64,000 nt of DNA from Limihaloglobus sulfuriphilus (GTDB lineage Bacteria; Planctomycetota; Phycisphaerae; Sedimentisphaerales; Sedimentisphaeraceae). The notes under the pieces are model-generated. The model was given only the letters and a program-made list of their open reading frames with translations, was not told the origin of the DNA and searched no databases. Positions 38,063-45,814 of this stretch are shown piece by piece. The stretch covers positions 1,798,001 to 1,862,000 of the forward strand of contig NZ_CP019646.1 in NCBI RefSeq assembly GCF_001999965.1, read 5' to 3'. The position numbers were made by a program, and so were the translations under genes. Position 1 is the stretch's first letter. Each line of letters begins with the position of its first letter.

Positions 38063-38971
38063 TTACTGGAGGGCAGTTTCCCAGAGCCATTGACGTGAAA
38101 GCACGTAAAAATCAATAATATTGACGTAACAATCCCTGTTAATATCGCCGGCAAGCCTGTTTCCGTAACCGCATGTTTCGCTGCATGCATCAGTCCGGTA
38201 GAGATAAACACCGGCAAAATCAAGCCCGAAAGCCCCAATGTCACCGGGAAAGGCCCTGCCGTCAAGAAACAGAGAAATAGTATCAAAGCACAGGTAATCT
38301 GAGCCGTCTTCTATCGGTATAAACTCATCATAAATACTTGAGTAAGGCCCGATTACCGAATTGATTTTCAAACCGCCGGGGACACGAAGAATATCAAAGC
38401 TGATATCAACTGCCTCTGTTGACATATTATAAGATGTGAAAGTATTTAACACAGTGTAATTAACGAAATGATCGCTTGAAGTATTTTCCGTAACCATACA
38501 CAGCTTGGCATAGTTATAAGTCGTTTTACCGGGGTTTGTGATTATGAAAAATCCATTATCATCGTTTCTGTTGGCAGAACTGTAAGTCCCGTCTGTTTCA
38601 TCTCTTGTACCCATTGAATTGAAAAGCCCCAGCATAAGTCCCCGGTCCCACGAAGCATCAGAGCCGCTGAGCATCTCTAATACAACACGCAAACGGATCT
38701 GCTCGCCGCTCTCAAGGCATACCTGCTGACCTGCCGGCGTGAAATGGCACCACACCTGCTGAACTCCGTAGGGAGCGGTTTCAATCCTGTAGTCAAGTCC
38801 GTGCGACGACGTAAAAACCGACTCTGGAGGCATCTTGGTAAACCATCTTGCCGAGTCCGGCAGGCTCTGAGACACCCTTTCACCGTCGGCAAACCTGTCA
38901 TACATAAGTGTCTCGTAGCCGGCAATAAGCGGCGAAATAAATACAACAATAAATATGATAATTTTTTGCAT
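38063..38971 (-). CDS. Secreted protein with new repeated domain and dockerin-like tag
   Basis: 302 residues from the ATG at 38971; a GTG at 38980 is an alternative. Signal peptide MQKIIIFIVVFISPLIAG. Carries the same unrecognised domain as three neighbours: YDRFADGERVSQ, QVWCHFT, WDRGLMLGLFNSMGTRD, DDNGFFIITNPGKTT, SDHFVNY, FDTISLFLDGRAFPGD. The end is a dockerin-like tag (DINRDCYVNIIDFYVLSRQW) that lacks the last two cysteines and stops soon after WL. A near-palindrome of the GATATTACGTAATATC type lies just upstream (38983-38998). Function unknown; probably carbohydrate-binding or surface-associated. Confidence 0.68.
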   Translation of the reverse strand: MQKIIIFIVVFISPLIAGYETLMYDRFADGERVSQSLPDSARWFTKMPPESVFTSSHGLDYRIETAPYGVQQVWCHFTPAGQQVCLESGEQIRLRVVLEMLSGSDASWDRGLMLGLFNSMGTRDETDGTYSSANRNDDNGFFIITNPGKTTYNYAKLCMVTENTSSDHFVNYTVLNTFTSYNMSTEAVDISFDILRVPGGLKINSVIGPYSSIYDEFIPIEDGSDYLCFDTISLFLDGRAFPGDIGAFGLDFAGVYLYRTDACSETCGYGNRLAGDINRDCYVNIIDFYVLSRQWLWETALQ

Positions 38972-38982
38972 CGGGCTCACTT

Positions 38983-38998
38983 GATAATACGTAATATC
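38983..38998. promoter_or_regulatory. Near-palindrome GATAATACGTAATATC
   Basis: A 16-bp sequence with one mismatch from the perfect palindrome GATATTACGTAATATC. It lies 11 bp before the ATG at 38971. A second one-mismatch copy lies before the paralogous gene at 40072 (40116-40131). Possible operator shared by the two paralogues. Confidence 0.35.
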
Positions 38999-39145
38999 GT
39001 TATTTTTAAAAAAACTCTAAATTTCTATAAAAAATGCACCTTTTCTGCAAACTGCAAAAAACGCGACTGATACTGCCTTAATTTTAACAATGATTGCTGA
39101 AATACGCAAACTAATATTATGACGTACCAAAATATCAAACTTTTA

Positions 39146-39186
39146 AACGAGGCATTTGCCCGCCTGAACCAACAGACAAATGCCTC
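39146..39186 (-). terminator. Terminator after the PEP-CTERM copy
   Basis: On the minus strand GAGGCATTTG pairs perfectly with CAAATGCCTC (18-base loop), followed by GTTTAAAAGTTTG. It lies 17 bp past the stop at 39203. The stem is strong but the T-run is broken, so termination is likely, not certain. Confidence 0.55.
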
Positions 39187-39202
39187 ACGCTGCATATTAC
39201 AA

Positions 39203-40072
39203 TTACTGCTTCCTGGTTTTCCTAAAAAACGGAACCATAGCGGCTAAAAGTACAAATGTAGCCGGCTCTGGTATCTGGTTGTAAACCACCGTAACATAAT
39301 CGGCGGCTATCGCGCCGGTATCGCCTGGAAATCCTCTGCCATCATAATAGAAAGAAATCGTATCGAAAACTGAATAGACATCGCTGCTGTCAACTATACC
39401 CGAAAAAGTATAGTTGCTCGGGCCGGTTCTTCCGCTAAGAGTAATCTCAGACTCACCGGTCCTGGCAACGGTAAGCCCAACCTGATACTGTGCCTCCGCC
39501 TGCATTGGCCATGAAGACGTATTTGCCATATTTGTATAATGCACAAAATGGTCACTTGCTGTAGATGGCGTAACCTTGTTGACAGTTGAACGATTTATGC
39601 TGTTGACTCCGGGATTGGTAATCACAAAATAACCTGTATCATCCGTTCTGGCAGCGCCTACGCCCGAGCCGTCCGCGGCATCCCTGGTACCGTTGGAATT
39701 AAACAGACCAAACCATAAAGTCCTGTCCCAGCTGCCGTCAGAAGCTACAGGCATTAGAGCGTTAAATGTAAAATCGATGCTCTCACCTACCTGCAGATTG
39801 ACCGGAGAGCCGCTTTCTGTGAAATGTGCCCAAAACTGATTGCCGGCGGAAACACTTGTTTCAATCCTGTAATTAGCAACACCTGTGTTGACAAACAGCG
39901 TTGAACTATCACTTCTGGTGTACCACTTTGCGGAACTCGGCAGGTTTTGAGTGTCCCGCTCGCTGTCATTAAACGGATCATACATAAGCTGTAACGCATC
40001 TGCATAAACAAAAGACACACAAAACAACGTCAAAACCACCAGGTAATTAACAAATAATCCTTTACTCAACAT
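39203..40072 (-). CDS. Secreted protein with new repeated domain and PEP-CTERM tail
   Basis: 289 residues with signal peptide to about residue 25 and GGAG before the ATG. Residues about 27-262 are the same unrecognised domain as in the three downstream proteins: YDPFNDSERDTQ, QFWAHFT, WDRTLWFGLFNSNGTRD, DDTGYFVITNPG, SDHFVHY, FDTISFYYDGRGFPGD. Here the tail is PEP-CTERM (IPEPATFVLLAAMVPF, RKTRKQ) in place of a dockerin-like tag, so the same module is sent to a different anchoring route. First gene of the minus-strand series; near-palindrome 44 bp upstream. Function unknown. Confidence 0.75.
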   Translation of the reverse strand: MLSKGLFVNYLVVLTLFCVSFVYADALQLMYDPFNDSERDTQNLPSSAKWYTRSDSSTLFVNTGVANYRIETSVSAGNQFWAHFTESGSPVNLQVGESIDFTFNALMPVASDGSWDRTLWFGLFNSNGTRDAADGSGVGAARTDDTGYFVITNPGVNSINRSTVNKVTPSTASDHFVHYTNMANTSSWPMQAEAQYQVGLTVARTGESEITLSGRTGPSNYTFSGIVDSSDVYSVFDTISFYYDGRGFPGDTGAIAADYVTVVYNQIPEPATFVLLAAMVPFFRKTRKQ

Positions 40073-40115
40073 AGTTTTTCTCCAATTAAACTAATTTTCA
40101 ATTCCCTGAAAACAT

Positions 40116-40131
40116 GATATTACGCAATATC
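40116..40131. promoter_or_regulatory. Near-palindrome GATATTACGCAATATC
   Basis: A 16-bp near-perfect inverted repeat 44 bp before the start at 40072, one base from GATATTACGTAATATC. The related copy at 38983-38998 stands before the next paralogue. A related perfect palindrome (CGTAATATTACG) is at 40480-40491. Confidence 0.35.
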
Positions 40132-40479
40132 AATCATTTAGCAATTATTGTAAAGACAAATTACGGTTATGTCAAATAATTATTTGCTTTTTTTTTGGAG
40201 TTAGCGCATATTTTAGGTGTGATGTGTTGTCGAGACATTAACGAATCATATTAAAAACCGTCAAAGCAAGTATCTGTAAATAGGAAACGGCATCTCACGG
40301 CAAATAACATGTACCGTTTCAAAACGAGACTTCTTATTTTTTTGCTGCTACGAAACACAAAACGGTTTAAGCGGCATAAGAAATAAAACTGTATCATGTT
40401 CTATAATACCCATCACACAAACTTCCAAACAGGGACTTCACCCTTAAAAACCCATTTTCCCAAAGTTATGCTAAAAACA

Positions 40480-40491
40480 CGTAATATTACG
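40480..40491. promoter_or_regulatory. Perfect palindrome CGTAATATTACG
   Basis: A 12-bp perfect inverted repeat in the divergent region. It uses the same half word CGTAATAT as the two 16-bp near-palindromes but in the opposite arrangement. It could be a further binding site of the same factor; evidence is sequence likeness only. Confidence 0.25.
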
Positions 40492-40618
40492 AGTTGCTTG
40501 CCTTACTCAATAATACTAACATTAAGATGAAAGTATTTATCTTGTTTTATATAAGATTTTGTACATGCGCTATAAGATGAATTATGAGTACTTGATTTAA
40601 ATTACAGAGGCAGGATTC

Positions 40619-40687
40619 ATGAAAAGTATCACTCTTTTAACACAATTAATTAAACTCAAAAGATGTTCCTGTAATTTTTACGCCTGA
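40619..40687 (+). CDS. Possible 22-residue leader peptide
   Basis: A short frame starting MKSITLLTQLIKLKRC with AGGCAGGA just before the ATG, ending at TGA 83 bp before the PilX-like gene. It could be a leader peptide or chance. There is no composition evidence beyond the ribosome site. Confidence 0.22.
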   Translation: MKSITLLTQLIKLKRCSCNFYA

Positions 40688-40770
40688 AAATCAGTCAGAG
40701 TTAACAATATATAAGGTTTAGGTCTAAATAACAACAGACCCTGCCTTACAGAGCAAAAAGGAACATGACA

Positions 40771-41352
40771 ATGTTAAGAACAGGCAACAGACGATTTAGA
40801 GGCAGCTCAATGCCGCTTGCAGTGGTTGGTTTGATGATAACTACGGCTGTTACTACGACAGTTATAAAAGAAAAAGCAGAGTTTTTTCTCTTTTCTAAAG
40901 AATCAAAGAAGGATTATGTCGCTAATGTCGCTGCTGAGGCAGCTCTTGAGGAAGCGATTAACATATCCCGCCGGATACACAGAGAAAAACGGCTTCCAAA
41001 CCAGAGCAAAAGTGCCGCCTCAAAGATTTCCAGTGAGAGACAGCCTGTTCAGCAGCAGGGCAGCGATTATGTGACTAAAGACGGATCTTTAAGCATCTGC
41101 AAACATGATTCTGTGAAACAAAACCGAAACCGCATAACTATCCCGCAAAAATACATCTATGTCACGCCGGTGCGGGGATTCTATCAAACCATAAGAGCGG
41201 CAGCCAATTATTATGTAATCAAAACTGACTCAAACTTCACTGACTTCGAGGTTACCGGCTACGGCCAATGCGGTAAAGTAAAATCGGACTTTTTAGCAAA
41301 ACTCCGCGGTGGTAAAAACGGTCTGGAAACCATCTACAAAGAGAGCTATTAG
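40771..41352 (+). CDS. Small membrane-anchored protein, PilX-like
   Basis: 193 residues from the ATG at 40771, which is 8 bp after AAGGA; the ATG at 40765 is too close. The N-terminus RFRGSSMPLAVVGLMITTAV is a short polar segment then one hydrophobic helix, as in PilX/PulK-type pilus assembly proteins, and VAAEAALEEAINISRRIH soon after fits the same family. The rest is basic and polar, with two short beta stretches. It stands alone on the plus strand between minus-strand units. It may work with the pseudopilins encoded in the window; this is an inference and the family call is tentative. Confidence 0.45.
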   Translation: MLRTGNRRFRGSSMPLAVVGLMITTAVTTTVIKEKAEFFLFSKESKKDYVANVAAEAALEEAINISRRIHREKRLPNQSKSAASKISSERQPVQQQGSDYVTKDGSLSICKHDSVKQNRNRITIPQKYIYVTPVRGFYQTIRAAANYYVIKTDSNFTDFEVTGYGQCGKVKSDFLAKLRGGKNGLETIYKESY

Positions 41353-41401
41353 CAATAAATACGGATTCAACTTCTGCAACGGTTTACAAATATTTATGCA
41401 G

Positions 41402-41423
41402 GAGCAAATTCGTGAGTTTGCTC
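41402..41423. terminator. Hairpin between convergent genes
   Basis: GAGCAAA and TTTGCTC form a perfect 7-bp stem with an 8-base loop between the ends of the convergent genes at 41352 and 41461. There is no T-run on either strand, so a terminator role is only suggested by position. Confidence 0.3.
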
Positions 41424-41460
41424 TACGATACTGATAAAATGCCGTCCGGCTTTTCGGGAC

Positions 41461-42594
41461 TTACGGGCGGTTTTCAATCAGCTCATTCATATCGAACCTA
41501 TAGTACTTCTGCTGCCATGCCGGACTGCCGTCCTTGTCGGCGTTGGCGACGTATATCACGCCGTCCTGGGGTATCATGAGGGCATTATGCAGATTTGATT
41601 TCATTGCTACGGGGTGATCCATCAGACGGATCGCGGCGTGCTCATCAAACTTTCCGTAGTTTTCACGCACCAGCCTGGCAAGATTCGCGTAGCGTTTACC
41701 GGAGGATAGCAGCACCGTATTCTCCACAGGCTCAGGCAGCAGCTCGTGAAAACTGCCCGGATTTACCCGCTCAACCTTCTCCGGCAGGCACCACAGACCC
41801 GCCGCGTCATCTGCCCGAGCGTCAGCGATTACATAGTAATACTCGCAAGTCCTTGGATTATCAGTAAATACAGAGACAGCCTGCTCAAGTGAGCCAGCCT
41901 GTTCAAGCACCATACGCACGAGAAATGACATAGGAATCCCGTTCCACATGCCGACACCGCCGCCGCCCATCTCGCCGATGCTGATCTGCTCGGTGTTCAT
42001 ACCGGTTACAGAGCCGATAAAGCCGGCATACGAGACGTTGACAAAGGGGATCTTGCCCTCGGGCTCTGCAATTATCAGAACAGCGTGGTCCTGGAGTTTC
42101 CAGTCAACGCCGTAATCAAGCACCCTGCCGTGATAAAGTCTGCCGGTTGAGCCTGCGTCTTTGAGCAGAGCAAAACCCGAACAGTGAAAAAGCTCCGGTA
42201 TCAAATTGGTTGCGAACACTTCAAGCTCGGGAACATCGGCAGCCTTTGCCAGCGTCTTCATCTCAGCGATATAGTCCGGCGGAATTTTATCAGAAAATAT
42301 CTCGTTTATTCCAGCGGCTATCATCATGGGTGTTAGCTTAATCCCGCAGAAATCGAGTTTTATATCTTCCCTGCCGTGAAGGAGGTACTGGATATTCCGG
42401 CGGATATGCTCCTTTAACAGTGTGCCGTGCTGGGTACCCATTTCTTGCGGTGTGCCCTTAAGATGCAGAACCGGATAGCCGTCAACCGTCTCCAGATACC
42501 CCTTGCCGCACTCCGCGATGAGTTTTCGATCGACCGCGGCAGCGACGAATGAAACAATCAGAAACAATGTGAGCGATAAACGTACAATCTTCAT
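41461..42594 (-). CDS. C45-family Ntn hydrolase/acyltransferase-like protein
   Basis: 377 residues with signal peptide (residues 1-20). The family frame is GTPQEMGTQHGTLLKEHI (47-64), then FHCSGFAL with Cys138 as the likely N-terminal nucleophile exposed by self-cleavage, GRVLDYGVDW, and a later SNLHNALMIPQDG. C45 enzymes hydrolyse or transfer acyl groups on amides; many bacterial exported members have no known substrate. In this locus an N-acyl sugar or peptide substrate is possible but unproven. It lies downstream of the XylR-like regulator (63 bp), so it may be in the same transcript. Confidence 0.78.
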   Translation of the reverse strand: MKIVRLSLTLFLIVSFVAAAVDRKLIAECGKGYLETVDGYPVLHLKGTPQEMGTQHGTLLKEHIRRNIQYLLHGREDIKLDFCGIKLTPMMIAAGINEIFSDKIPPDYIAEMKTLAKAADVPELEVFATNLIPELFHCSGFALLKDAGSTGRLYHGRVLDYGVDWKLQDHAVLIIAEPEGKIPFVNVSYAGFIGSVTGMNTEQISIGEMGGGGVGMWNGIPMSFLVRMVLEQAGSLEQAVSVFTDNPRTCEYYYVIADARADDAAGLWCLPEKVERVNPGSFHELLPEPVENTVLLSSGKRYANLARLVRENYGKFDEHAAIRLMDHPVAMKSNLHNALMIPQDGVIYVANADKDGSPAWQQKYYRFDMNELIENRP

Positions 42595-42657
42595 ATTAAC
42601 TCCTTTATTTATAACAATTTACAACTATAACCTTAAATCTGTCAGCTATAAACATAA

Positions 42658-43821
42658 TTACTGCCTGATTATCTGGCCAAATCGTTCTCTATGTTCGCTG
42701 GGGCTTATACCGGTTTCACGCCTGAAATAACGTGAAATATTGTTAACGCTTGTAAAACCGAGAATTATAGCAATTTTATAAATGGAGAGATTTGTTTCTT
42801 CAAGCATTCTGGCAACCCGCTGAACTCTTGCCCTGCGTATTTCCTGCAATACAGAGCGGTTTCTCTCGTTGCGGAATTTCTGCTCAAGTGTCCTGCGTGA
42901 AGCAACAACCGCCTCGGCGACATCGGTAACCTGGATTGGACGTTTACTGTTTACGTAGATAAAATCAAGCGCCCTTGCGACTAACGGCTCGTTTGTAATA
43001 AGAGCAGGGGTTGAGCCTCTTTCAATTACTCTAAGAGGGAAGGCAGATATCATCCGCGGCTCATATTTCGCCCCGTCCATGAGTTCTTTCAGGAATTCCG
43101 CGGCCTCATAACCTGTTCTTTCGTAATCAAGCTCTATGCTGGAGAGTATCGGATTTGTCAGATGGCAAATCAGTCTGTCATTATCAACACCTAAAACCGC
43201 CACCTCATTAGGGACTGAAATTCCCTGATTTTTACACGCCTCAAGAATGTGCAGCGCTCTGTCATCATTACAGGCCATAACCGCCACCGGCTTAGGCAGT
43301 GACTTTAGCCAGTCCATGAGCAATTTTTGCTCCTTTTCCCAGGGCCGCTGGTACCGCATCTGCGGGCGGCTGTAGAATTGAATTTTAAATCCATGCTTCT
43401 TGAGCTCATCTCTGAACGCTTCCCCTCTTTCTGTTGACCAGTACATATCACTCCAACCGCAGAATGCAAAGTTGCGGAAATTCTTCTCTAAGAAAAAATC
43501 AGCGGCCATTTTGCCGATAGCCCCGCTGTCAGGATGGATTGTGTGGACGCTGTGATATTTTTGCTTCCCTCCAAAAGCTATAACAGGCAGCCCGGGGCGG
43601 CGAAGTTTTTCAAGCTGTTCAAGCTCAGAGACATGCGCTACTATGCCGTCGGCATTCCAGTTCTCCAAAATTGGAATAACTCTTTCATGCTGACCGCCCG
43701 GTTCGTTGTAAAACGTCCACGGCCCGTGAAGTCTGGCATATTTTGTTATGCCCGACAACAAAGCACGATCATAACCCCGGGCAGTCGATATAAGCAGAAT
43801 AACCTTGGGTATATTTGGCAT
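42658..43821 (-). CDS. XylR-like regulator (LacI-type sensor plus AraC-type HTH)
   Basis: 387 residues, cytoplasmic. Residues about 5-275 are a periplasmic-binding-type sensor (KVILLISTARGYDRALLSGI, EVAVLGVDNDRLICHLTNP, SSIELDYERTGYEAAEFL). Residues about 285-385 are an AraC DNA-binding domain with two helix-turn-helices (IQVTDVAEAVVASRRTLEQK, SIYKIAIILGFTSVNNISRYF). This order is that of the xylose regulator XylR, usually a sugar-dependent activator that binds direct repeats. It is encoded just after the terminator of the lyase operon. The paired direct repeats at 60505-60537 and 60916-60948 fit this class of protein. Confidence 0.9.
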   Translation of the reverse strand: MPNIPKVILLISTARGYDRALLSGITKYARLHGPWTFYNEPGGQHERVIPILENWNADGIVAHVSELEQLEKLRRPGLPVIAFGGKQKYHSVHTIHPDSGAIGKMAADFFLEKNFRNFAFCGWSDMYWSTERGEAFRDELKKHGFKIQFYSRPQMRYQRPWEKEQKLLMDWLKSLPKPVAVMACNDDRALHILEACKNQGISVPNEVAVLGVDNDRLICHLTNPILSSIELDYERTGYEAAEFLKELMDGAKYEPRMISAFPLRVIERGSTPALITNEPLVARALDFIYVNSKRPIQVTDVAEAVVASRRTLEQKFRNERNRSVLQEIRRARVQRVARMLEETNLSIYKIAIILGFTSVNNISRYFRRETGISPSEHRERFGQIIRQ

Positions 43822-43877
43822 TTATTATATCTCCAATGACTGCCGGTAATTGTATCAGGTCACCATCGCAAAACAAT

Positions 43878-43913
43878 AAAAAAAACGCCGCCGCTTTAAA
43901 TTTACGGCAGCGT
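43878..43913 (-). terminator. Rho-independent terminator of the lyase operon
   Basis: On the minus strand ACGCTGCCG pairs with CGGCGGCGT (one T-G wobble, 11-base loop) followed by eight T. It lies 15 bp past the stop of the DUF2264 gene and separates the glycosaminoglycan-type operon from the regulator gene at 43821. Confidence 0.92.
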
Positions 43914-43927
43914 GTTAATCAGTAAAA

Positions 43928-45802
43928 TCATTTAAGATCGGGAATATCACACTCAAAAACAGGGCTCTTGGCACCTGGGATTGATATCTTTAGACTGCCC
44001 GATTCAACCGTGGCTGTCGGCTTAGCGGATATCATCTCGCTAAGTTCCGTATCTGTATTGGCTCTAACCGCACAAACCAGAAGGCTTATGCCTTTATCCA
44101 GCTGGCCGGTCAACATCGGAATCGCTGTCCTTTGATGTATCAGGTTGGTATTCGGGCTTGGCTTAATTATCTGCGGGTCACGTTTTCCAAGTAAGTCCGC
44201 GATAACGCTGGTGCCCCAGGGGTAATTTGCCGCCGCCAGTGAGTTTTCACAGTGAATTGTCTCAGAATCCGGCGGGTACTGTAAGTCTTCTTCTCTTGAC
44301 AGGGCGAAACCGCCCTCCGCGGCAACTAATTTCCTCCGGCTGTCAATCAAATGCACTCTGACATGCCAGGGATTAGCCGCGATGAGCCATGTTTTGACCG
44401 ATACATCGTTCCATGGACGCCACAATGAATAGATACATTCAGGGCTGATCTCGAATTGTTCGCACTTTCTTCTGGTTCTGTAAACATTGTCGTCCTGCTC
44501 AATAAGTGCCAGCGTTGAATCGAAAGCCCCCTGCTCAAGGCTGTTCATTTCCCTTGGAACACTGAATCCAAACCTGTTTGAATACGCGAACTTAGAATAC
44601 TTGGCAGCGTTATGACTGAACTCCATACCTGGGAACTGGCCTGAAGTCAGCGAAAAAACGTGGTCTTTGTCGCGGCAGATTGTCATTCTGCAATGCTCCA
44701 GGGTCACAGTCGCCTTCAGCTCCGGCAGGGGTTTTTCCTCTGCCTGCCAGAATGGATGCTGTTCATCTAAGGCAAGCGGCAGAAACGCCTTAAAAGCCCA
44801 ATAGGGTGAGCCCGGAGCGTTATAAATTTCAGACATAAACAGGTTTGGATAACAATAACCAATAGACATAATCCCGTTTGGATAGTAGATAGGCTGACGC
44901 AGCCACCATCTAAGATGCCTTAAATACAGACCTTTTACAATGCCCCAGTCATCGAACGCGTCAACATCGGCAAACGCCAGAGCACCCCAGAAGGCACCCT
45001 GCGCAAAACGATAGGTCAAACTTCTGCCAAAAGGTACGGCAGAACCGTCAGAGGCAAACCAGTAGATAAAATCTTTGGCAAACTCCGCCGCACGTTCACG
45101 AAAGCGCCGCGACCTTTCAGGGTCAATATCAGACATGAGATGGGCATAGATCAAAGCGTAATAGTGCATAGCGAAGGGGATATAATAATCACGCTGCTCT
45201 CTTTTATAGCCGTCGGAATACCAGCCGTCAGAGATGTAGAAATCTTCCATTCTCTGAAGATATTCATCGTTGCGTTCTTTATTATAATCCAGCCCGAGCT
45301 TTTGAAAAGCCATGTTGACCAGTATAGCCATAAACTTCCAGTTACAATCGGGAAGCTCCTTATCATTGCACTGGTCCAGCCAGCAGACAAAATTCTTTTT
45401 CTGCTTCTCGTCTAAGCTGTCCCATATTACATCACTGCCAAGCGAGAGGCCAAGGGCTAAAGGAGGCATCTCGACAACTCTCTGATCTACATCCCATATT
45501 TTACCCCAGTATTCAGGGTGCTGAGGGTCTGTACCGTTTTTAATGCCTTCGATGCACTTATCCCAAAGTTCTGTTTCTCCGCCGCCGGCAACTAACGGAA
45601 CCAGGCCCCAGAGAGGACGGGAAAAAGATTCCATAACCGCGGCGATTTCTTCGTAATTAGCACCGCTGGTGCCCGCGTAAACCCTTGCGCAGCCCGGGCT
45701 GTAGAGATCCTTTAAAGGACTGCACAGCTGAGAAACTGCCGTCTGCACATCTTTTCTGGTTTTTACAGGGTTCTTTGTAATTGGTAAATCGAAATATTGC
45801 AT
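43928..45802 (-). CDS. DUF2264 protein, GH154-like putative glucuronidase
   Basis: 624 residues, no signal peptide, so cytoplasmic. The N-terminal two thirds are helical in the (alpha/alpha) barrel style of DUF2264 (SFSRPLWGLVPLVAGGGE, DCNWKFMAILVNMAFQKLG, DGWYSDGYKREQRDYYIPF, YPNGIMSIGYCYPNLFMSE); the C-terminal third is beta-rich. As I recall, DUF2264 proteins are placed in CAZy family GH154, where beta-glucuronidase activity was reported; the window itself cannot confirm it. As last gene of the operon, 12 bp after GH3, it may split the uronic acid residue from imported disaccharides, a job more often done by GH88, which is absent here. Confidence 0.75.
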   Translation of the reverse strand: MQYFDLPITKNPVKTRKDVQTAVSQLCSPLKDLYSPGCARVYAGTSGANYEEIAAVMESFSRPLWGLVPLVAGGGETELWDKCIEGIKNGTDPQHPEYWGKIWDVDQRVVEMPPLALGLSLGSDVIWDSLDEKQKKNFVCWLDQCNDKELPDCNWKFMAILVNMAFQKLGLDYNKERNDEYLQRMEDFYISDGWYSDGYKREQRDYYIPFAMHYYALIYAHLMSDIDPERSRRFRERAAEFAKDFIYWFASDGSAVPFGRSLTYRFAQGAFWGALAFADVDAFDDWGIVKGLYLRHLRWWLRQPIYYPNGIMSIGYCYPNLFMSEIYNAPGSPYWAFKAFLPLALDEQHPFWQAEEKPLPELKATVTLEHCRMTICRDKDHVFSLTSGQFPGMEFSHNAAKYSKFAYSNRFGFSVPREMNSLEQGAFDSTLALIEQDDNVYRTRRKCEQFEISPECIYSLWRPWNDVSVKTWLIAANPWHVRVHLIDSRRKLVAAEGGFALSREEDLQYPPDSETIHCENSLAAANYPWGTSVIADLLGKRDPQIIKPSPNTNLIHQRTAIPMLTGQLDKGISLLVCAVRANTDTELSEMISAKPTATVESGSLKISIPGAKSPVFECDIPDLK

Positions 45803-45814
45803 GAGAAAACCTGA

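Larger units (their letters stand above)
40073..40770. other. 698-bp intergenic region between divergent units
   Basis: AT-rich control region between the PEP-CTERM gene (minus) and the PilX-like gene (plus). It holds a near-palindrome at 40116-40131, a perfect 12-bp palindrome CGTAATATTACG at 40480-40491 and a 22-codon short reading frame at 40619-40687. No RNA gene or mobile element was recognised in it. Confidence 0.6.

Noticed and set aside
43864-43873. ATCGCAAAAC as a further XylR-type half-site before the regulator gene
   Set aside because: It matches only part of the reverse of CATTTTGCGY and has no partner 22 bp away; it also lies close to the operon terminator.
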